DNA from: Bigelowiella natans CCMP2755
Taxonomy: Eukaryota > Cercozoa > Chlorarachniophyceae
Length of the DNA stretch: 24,255 nt
NCBI GenBank assembly: GCA_000320545.1
Contig: ADNK01003284.1
Span: forward strand, 1 to 24,255
Reading direction: 5' to 3'
This document shows positions 18,977 to 24,255 of the stretch, one piece after another (positions within the stretch are counted from its first letter, which is position 1; the number at the start of each line of letters is the position of its first letter). Made by a program: the position numbers and the translations under genes. Under the pieces are notes generated by a model that did no database searches, was not told where the DNA came from, and was given only the letters and a program-made list of their open reading frames with translations.

Positions 18977-19989
18977 CATGTTGAGAGATGTTGCAAAAGT
19001 AGAACCGCTGCTGCACTTGTGCCACGTACCATCATGCCCTTGCAACGCCCCCCTTTTCTTGGGCCCTGCGCACCCATTCAAACTACTTCGCGAGCTTCTA
19101 GAGCTCTAATGTGGGTTTTCATGTCAATTGAAACACACGGCAAATGCCAACATGGATTCAGTTGCACGATCCGCTCACGTGCTGCATCTTGAGATGTGGC
19201 GCTCTGGCCACAGTATAGCTACATTGTGCTAGCATGTTGTGCAATGTTTAGCTGTGCTGTAGTGCACGCCTACATTTTGTGGATCAATCGTTGGGGAGCG
19301 TGACAAAAAGCTTTGGTGAGCAGCTAACATTCATCATGTTGCGCCAAGCCTTGCTGATGGCTTGTCAATTAGCTGCATGCACGCTAGCATGTGCTCCAAC
19401 AAACATGTGTCGACGCATGTCAATGTGTCCTAGCGCTAGCGCTGCACCAGCAACGCAGCAGCGCTGCGCAGCGCATGAAAACCGATCGCAGCGCCAATGT
19501 GATCGCAATGCAATCATTTTGAAACACATCATCAATCACATTTCTCCATGTCAGCCATGTTTGGGTCACAAAGCTAGCTGTGGAAGCCCAGAAACCAGCA
19601 CGAGCGTGCTGCATCAGCAATGCCATCAGGCTGCATGTTCGCTTCGAGCTGAAACTCGAGCTCATTCATGACAGACACAGCAACACAAAAAGCAGCAGGA
19701 ACCTTGCCTCCAATGGTTTTGGAATGAAACTTCGCTTCTGACTGACACTTGGTGCTGCCACCACAGGCTGGGACGATCTGACTCGATGCTCATTGATGTG
19801 TGCAAGCTGCTGGTTCGAAGAAGATTTTTCCTTGCTCTTCCGATTTCTGATCAAGTGCATCACAGATTGAGCAGTGAGTGTTGCTTTGACCAGTTTCAAC
19901 AATCAACTCACCTTTTGGAAGCTTTCTCAGCTTTCTTGGCGTTGAGCTCCTGACACTTCAGCCTTTGTTCAGCACTCAATTCAGCTCTG
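18977..19989. other. Spacer without a convincing gene
   Basis: This interval follows the transglutaminase stop and precedes the 3' end of the reverse transcriptase. It is rich in GCATG, GCTAGC and TGCGCAGCGC words. A 130-codon plus frame (19279-19671) is Cys/His/Gln-rich, has no recognisable motif and lies in repeat-like sequence, so I do not call it. The composition is closer to the transposon downstream than to the genes upstream, so part of it may be transposon tail. Confidence 0.5.
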
Positions 19990-21031
19990 CAGCTGGTTTT
20001 CAAGGCACTGAGGCAAAATGGGAGAAATCAGTCCCATGCCATGTTCGAGGATGGGGCGAACGAGAGCATTCCAGAGATGAATCCGTGTTCTGGGGCGGAG
20101 GCCTGAATGCCTTGCGAAGCTGTGCTTGAGCCTGCCAGAAGCTCGCTTCGCTGCTTTCATGGTGTCCGTGATGTGCGCATGCCAGCATGGAACGACAAGG
20201 AGCTTTGGAAGGCAATTCCCAGATGCCGATGTTGGTTCACCAAGCGCATCAATTCACCACAGCATCCAAACTCACATCGTGAGCAATCCTGTTTGAGAAC
20301 AGAAGACCCGACAATCGTGATGCCAAACTGTCTTGTCTCCGTTGGCCTTGAGTCTCCGTTCTCTGCACCATTGAGTCGTCACTTCGAGAGCCAGCTTGAT
20401 GTCAAGAGGAGTGGCAGCAACCAAAGCGATGTCATCAGCAAAGAAGAGTCCTGGTCCACGAGCATTTGCAAACTGGACGCCACAGCCACGCTGTCTCAGT
20501 CGTTCCGTGAGGTCGTCAATGAACAACGCAAGTGGAACTGGTGATTCAGGGGCACCTTGAGGGAGACCTTGGTTGACGTGGAAGGGTTGGCTTGGAGATT
20601 GATCAATCGGGGACCTGACCCCACGTGACTGGGAGGCCAGCACGTTCTTGAAGAGGTTGTGCACTCTGCCCGTCACACCACTTCTCAGAAGCTCAGCTCG
20701 TGGACCTTGAGTCCAAACTTCATCGCAGGCTTTGCGTGGATCGATGAAAGCAACTGTGGATCCCAGGTTTTGGGCCTTGCGGAGACAAAGTGTTTGGTGC
20801 AGGTTGAAGACGTGGAAGTCAGTGCCACGATTCCTTCGAAAACCACCTTGTTCGTCCGCAAGACAGTTGTCGTTTTCCAGGTGTTCACAGACTCTCGTCG
20901 TTGCAGCACCAGACACCAGCTTGCTGAGGGCATTGAGCAGTGCAATGCCCCTGCAGTCAGTGAACTCCAGGTTGGATCCCTTTCCCTTGAAGAGAGGAGC
21001 TACGATGCCTTCTCTCCAGCACGGTGGCTGC

Positions 21032-21699
21032 ATTGTCAAGGGTTTCTCACTCCCCGGGAATCCCGGCAGGGATGCGCGGACTTTCAGGGTGTGCCTCACT
21101 TCGGCGGCAGCCGAAAATTTTTTTGGGATTTGAACTGAAAACGAAGATTTCCTTGTGAAAAATCGAATTTCATGTGTGAACATCCATGGATTTCTTTGGC
21201 CGAAATTGACGTGAAATCTCTGGCAACGCTCGCAACTTTTTTTCACACGAGCTCATTGGGGTCAACCCCAGCACACCACACCAACCTTCCTTGCCCTCTT
21301 TCCCTCATGTCAAGTTCAGAGAATTTTGTGTTGAAGAACGGGAGTCATGTGAGGGTGCATCATGAACACAACGGGGGGTCGCAGTTGCACACGACAGTCT
21401 GATTTCTCTGCCAAAGTGCGGTTGGGGTCACGTGACGAGGAGGCTGGACGGGAAGACGTGTCATTGGGGAGAACTTGAGGCAACGTTCTCGGTTGCTGAG
21501 GACGAATGGCGTCACATCAGGAGAAGCTGCAAGGAGGATGGTTTGAAGGATGTGTGCCAGTCATGCCTGTGTGCTGACCACACAAGATGCATGTGCAGAT
21601 CCGGAACACACAACCCTCCAGAGCTGGCATCGCAGTGTTTGATTGCACGTTCACACACAACACACACACACACAACACACACACAACGCACACACACAT

Positions 21700-21743
<44 letters not shown>

Positions 21744-21754
21744 CATGCACACAC

Positions 21755-21791
<37 letters not shown>

Positions 21792-22305
21792 GCACACACC
21801 ATGCACGTGTGCATCATGGCTCACCTTTTCTTCGTTCATCACTCGCTGTCGAATTTGAACACGTCATTTTGAAATTGTGAATCATTTCAGAAGAAATGTG
21901 CCAATTTTGACCAGTGAAAAGTGAACTGGTGAGCCCACTGCGCCGCGCTGCGCCGCGCTGCGCCTGCCACAAACTGCAAAAAATTGTGCCTGCGCGCGCA
22001 TTTTTGCTCCGGAAGTGTTCAATTTTGTGTTTTGAGTTGTGAAAATTTGAGAGAAGAAAGATCTTTTTGCACCTGTCACTTTGGCATGGTTTTTGTGGAA
22101 GGAGGCGAAGTCAGGGGCGTTTCCGGAGCACTCAAAGTTTGTGCCCTGCCCATTTTCGATTTTCCAAAAAACACTTTTTTTTGCTTCCCTGAGGGTCCTG
22201 GGGCCCTCACATGGTCCACAGGGGTCATGTGTGAAAGTTTGGAATGGAATCCGCGCATGCCTGCCGGGATTCCAGGTGAGTGAGAAACCCTTGCCAATTG
22301 TCAAG
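21032..22305. mobile_element. Non-autonomous terminal-inverted-repeat element nested in the reverse transcriptase
   Basis: The ends are inverted copies of about 50 bp: from 21041 'ggtttctcactccccgggaa' on the plus strand, and from about 22290 downward the same with few changes, both continuing 'tcccggcagg.atgcgcgga'. ATTGTCAAG occurs at 21032-21040 and 22297-22305 and fits a 9-bp target-site duplication. The inner bases ATTG(T/G)CAAGGG could also be part of the repeat. The interior holds a (CA)n array and GC-rich CGCCGCGCTG repeats, with no transposase. The reverse transcriptase reads sensibly on both sides (MANAA, then MQPPCWREG), which places the insertion. The 9-bp duplication would suit a Mutator-like origin; that is inference. 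Confidence 0.72.
21655..21790. repeat. (CA)n array with ACAACA interruptions
   Basis: Long CA tract inside the inverted-repeat element. It gives spurious His/Thr and Val/Cys frames on both strands. Confidence 0.95.
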
Positions 22306-22575
22306 CAGCGTTGGCCATTGCCGTGAGGGCAGTGGGCAGGGTTGACTCATCAACACCTTTGCTGCAAGTTGCTGCCGATTTGATGAAGATGGGAAGGATC
22401 TCATCTGGGCCCGCCGCTTTGTTTGGCTTCCATTTGGCGATTTGGGATTGTGCCTCCTCCCAAGTGAAGTCGTGATCAAGAGGGGAAGGTCCTGAGCTCT
22501 CCTCTGGATGAGTGAGTTCTGTTTCGACCTGCCTTTTGAAGTCGGTGTCGAATGCGAAGGGACAAAACAGCATGA

Positions 22576-22878
22576 ATCATGAAGTCCATTTTTCTCCGAT
22601 GTTATCCGGTGTTTGTGTTGTCATTTTCATTGGAACATGAAATCCATTGCGTTTTATTTAGACGACAGCAATGATTTCATGTCGCATTTGCAATTGTTGA
22701 AACGAGACACTTACGACTTCCAGCTGACGCAGAGTCGCTCTTGTTGACGACGAAACTATTTAGAGGACGCGTAAGGAGGGGAAAGATAGAACAGAGAGAA
22801 TGCCAGCAGGCTTCCTCCTTATTGAATGTAGATGCTGCAATGGGCTAGAATCGCCACATTAAAATAGCAGAATCTCCT
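22576..22878. other. Intergenic spacer
   Basis: The spacer lies between the truncated 5' end of the reverse transcriptase and the ATG of the sulfotransferase gene. The promoter of the latter should be here. I see no TATA box, RNA gene or repeat worth naming. Confidence 0.4.
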
Positions 22879-23867
22879 ATGCGAAGAAGGCCTACAGGAG
22901 CAAGCGATGATTCTATTAGCAGTGCCACTACTGATGGAAACGGGAGCTTCTGGGAAACCAAAACAGTCACGTCGAGGATTAAGAGGATTACACAAATAGT
23001 CCTGTTAGTGTGCGTAGTAATGGCTCTAACCTACACTCTCAACGGTATTTTCACTGTAGTATTGGTGTGTGTCTGTATGATGTTATTTTGAGATGTTATT
23101 GTGTAACAGGTTCATCAACAGGGAAGGTAAAGGGGTTACGCCCTCATAATCCCCCACATACACAGCTGGAAGTGGAAAATGGCGAAAGTTTACATGAAAA
23201 CGTGTCGCAAGCAGGTGCAACACCTGGGGAAGGAGGGAATAATGTGGATGAAGATGATGATGTTTCCGATGCTGGTAACGATGTAACAGTAACACCTGTG
23301 CATAGCCACCCTAGAATTATCTTGATTGGCGTAGGGACTGGACGCTGTGGAACTTTAAGGTAAGAAGAAACGAGACATCTTAAAAATCGGAGGAAGGGAG
23401 GCTTTCCTTCGATTAAATTATAGCAACAGTGCTAATCGAATATGCAACGGCATATTATATATCATTGAATCGTTCCACAGTTTCTTTGACTCAACGACAA
23501 GGCTTTTAAAACTACTACTAATACACTGCATGTGCTTTTTTGTATGTCCTTTTTCTATACACAATACTGTTCAGCCTATCAGTGATACTGAGCCTCTTAA
23601 GAAGTTCTCATGTGACTCACGAGGTCTTACTCAGATATTTCGAGAATATGAGAGAGAATAGAATAATGAATCAATAAGTAGAATAGAATTATACAATATT
23701 TTTACAACATAGTTCGTTTATAAATTGATAAATATGAAATCTTCCATATTTTTGTTTGCTTTGGTGGCTTCATATGACAGTATCTGCATTCGGAAATCTG
23801 CAAGGAATGGTCATCATAAATACAATCACACACACAGATATATATTTATTTATTTATATTTATATAA

Positions 23868-23912
<45 letters not shown>

Positions 23913-24255
23913 GTGTGTGTGTGTGTATATATATGTATGTGTGTGTGTGGATTTGTGAATGCAGATACTGTTATATGGAGCCACCAGAGCGCACATACAG
24001 ATGTAAGATGCCATATAAGTAAATAAATATACGAACGATGTTGTATATATATTTTTATATACGATCCCACTTGTTGATATATTGTTCTATTCTCTCTCAT
24101 ATTCTCGAAATATCTGAGTGAGACTCTCGTGAGTCTCATGATATCTGAGTGAGAGGCGTGTGTCACTGAGAGGCTGAACAGAGTGTGTGTAGACAGAGGA
24201 CATACAAAAAAGCACATGCTGTGTATTGTAGATTTACAAGCAGCGCGGGGGATGT
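22879..24255 (+). CDS. Type II membrane sulfotransferase, 5' part (gene runs off the window)
   Basis: Exon 1 is 22879-23044: a basic N-terminus (MRRRPTGASDD) and one membrane span (IVLLVCVVMALTYTLNGI), the layout of Golgi type II enzymes. Exon 2 is 23110-23359: a polar acidic stem (NNVDEDDDVSDAGNDVTV) and then RIILIGVGTGRCGTL, the 5'-phosphosulfate-binding loop of PAPS-dependent sulfotransferases. A 65-bp GT..AG intron joins them in phase 1 (G|GT). Exon 2 ends AG|GTAAGA in phase 2, so the next codon would be AGN, possibly Ser as in RCGTLS. The rest of the catalytic domain must lie past 24255. It would transfer sulfate from PAPS to a glycan or protein; the acceptor is unknown. Confidence 0.78.
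23515..24240. mobile_element. Fold-back (long inverted repeat) element in the sulfotransferase intron
   Basis: The left arm (about 23515-23800) is repeated in inverse orientation in the right arm (about 23950-24240). 'gcatgtgcttttttgtatgt' at the left end matches the reverse complement near 24205-24225. 'actcagatatttcgagaata' near 23630 matches near 24115. 'acagtatctgcattc' near 23777 matches near 23965. The centre is a (TA)n-(TG)n tract (about 23870-23945). There is no coding capacity. It looks like a MITE or fold-back element, arms diverged by small substitutions. I could not define a target-site duplication. Confidence 0.75.

Larger units (their letters stand above)
19990..22575 (-). pseudogene. 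LINE-type (non-LTR) reverse transcriptase, truncated and interrupted
   Basis: On the minus strand the protein starts in 22573-22306 with IAKWKPNKAAGPDEILPIFI, the entry motif of non-LTR reverse transcriptases. It resumes at 21031 with PPCWREGIVAPLFKGKG and CRGIALLNALSKLVSG. Next come motif A (AFIDPRKACDEV), motif B (NQGLPQGAPESP) and motif C (LFFADDIALVA, the YxDD-type box as FADD), then RRLKANGDKT. Past a stop at 20272, another frame from about 20215 gives SGLRPRTRIHLWNALVRPIL, the usual thumb segment. There is no endonuclease domain, at least two frameshifts exist, and a 1.26 kb element sits inside, so it is not functional. It would once have copied its own RNA during target-primed insertion. 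Confidence 0.9.

Noticed and set aside
19279-19671. 130-codon plus-strand Cys-rich ORF
   Set aside because: No motif, no splice or start context, and biased GCATG-rich sequence next to transposon remnants.
20107-21138. Plus-strand ORFs of 145, 159 and 133 codons opposite the reverse transcriptase
   Set aside because: They are antisense shadows of the reverse-transcriptase reading frame and contain no motifs.
21432-21880. Several overlapping ORFs of 63-146 codons over the CA array
   Set aside because: They are His/Thr or Val/Cys homopolymer translations of the CA/GT repeat inside a transposable element.

Overview
This is a stretch of eukaryotic nuclear DNA. Genes are split by many short GT..AG introns, spacers and introns are loaded with microsatellites, and there is a decayed non-LTR reverse transcriptase. 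Ser/Thr/Pro repeats of the 'APSNAPTA / SPTENPT' kind next to 'CPAGxYCP' cysteine-rich repeats are common in protists and secondary-plastid algae (stramenopiles, dinoflagellates, chlorarachniophytes, cryptophytes). I cannot name the lineage. All exon borders are hand-called from splice dinucleotides, reading phase and protein motifs.

Layout. (1) 1-2600: microsatellites, one clean minus-strand exon (869-949), and on the plus strand the C-lobe of a tyrosine-kinase-like domain with several frame breaks. (2) 2870-4195: a block of different texture with few microsatellites and no gene I recognise. (3) 4196-8235, minus strand: a 124-codon ORF, exons that spell the N-lobe and hinge of a kinase, a TRAF-type zinc-finger exon and other exon-like segments. 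(4) 8236-16271, minus strand: a large receptor-like membrane protein, about 1230 residues, with signal peptide, Ser/Thr/Pro stalk, a long GCC2/GCC3 (ephrin-receptor-like) cysteine-rich ectodomain and several membrane spans. Its first exon is 2.4 kb; some 20 later exons are mostly 30-100 nt. (5) 16780-18976, plus strand: a four-exon gene joining a VHL beta-like domain, a transglutaminase-like domain and an EF-hand. (6) 19990-22575, minus strand: a 5'-truncated, frameshifted LINE-type reverse transcriptase interrupted by a 1.26 kb terminal-inverted-repeat element. (7) 22879-end, plus strand: the 5' part of a type II membrane sulfotransferase gene, with a 0.7 kb fold-back element in its second intron.

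The receptor-like gene and the VHL/transglutaminase gene are divergent across a 508-bp gap. The kinase pieces downstream of the receptor are complementary, not overlapping: N-lobe to helix E on the minus strand, catalytic loop to helix H on the plus strand. This suggests one kinase gene, possibly once the cytoplasmic part of the receptor, broken by an inversion and now decaying. The large neighbouring ORFs are intact over kilobases, so poor sequence quality is an unlikely cause of the frame breaks.
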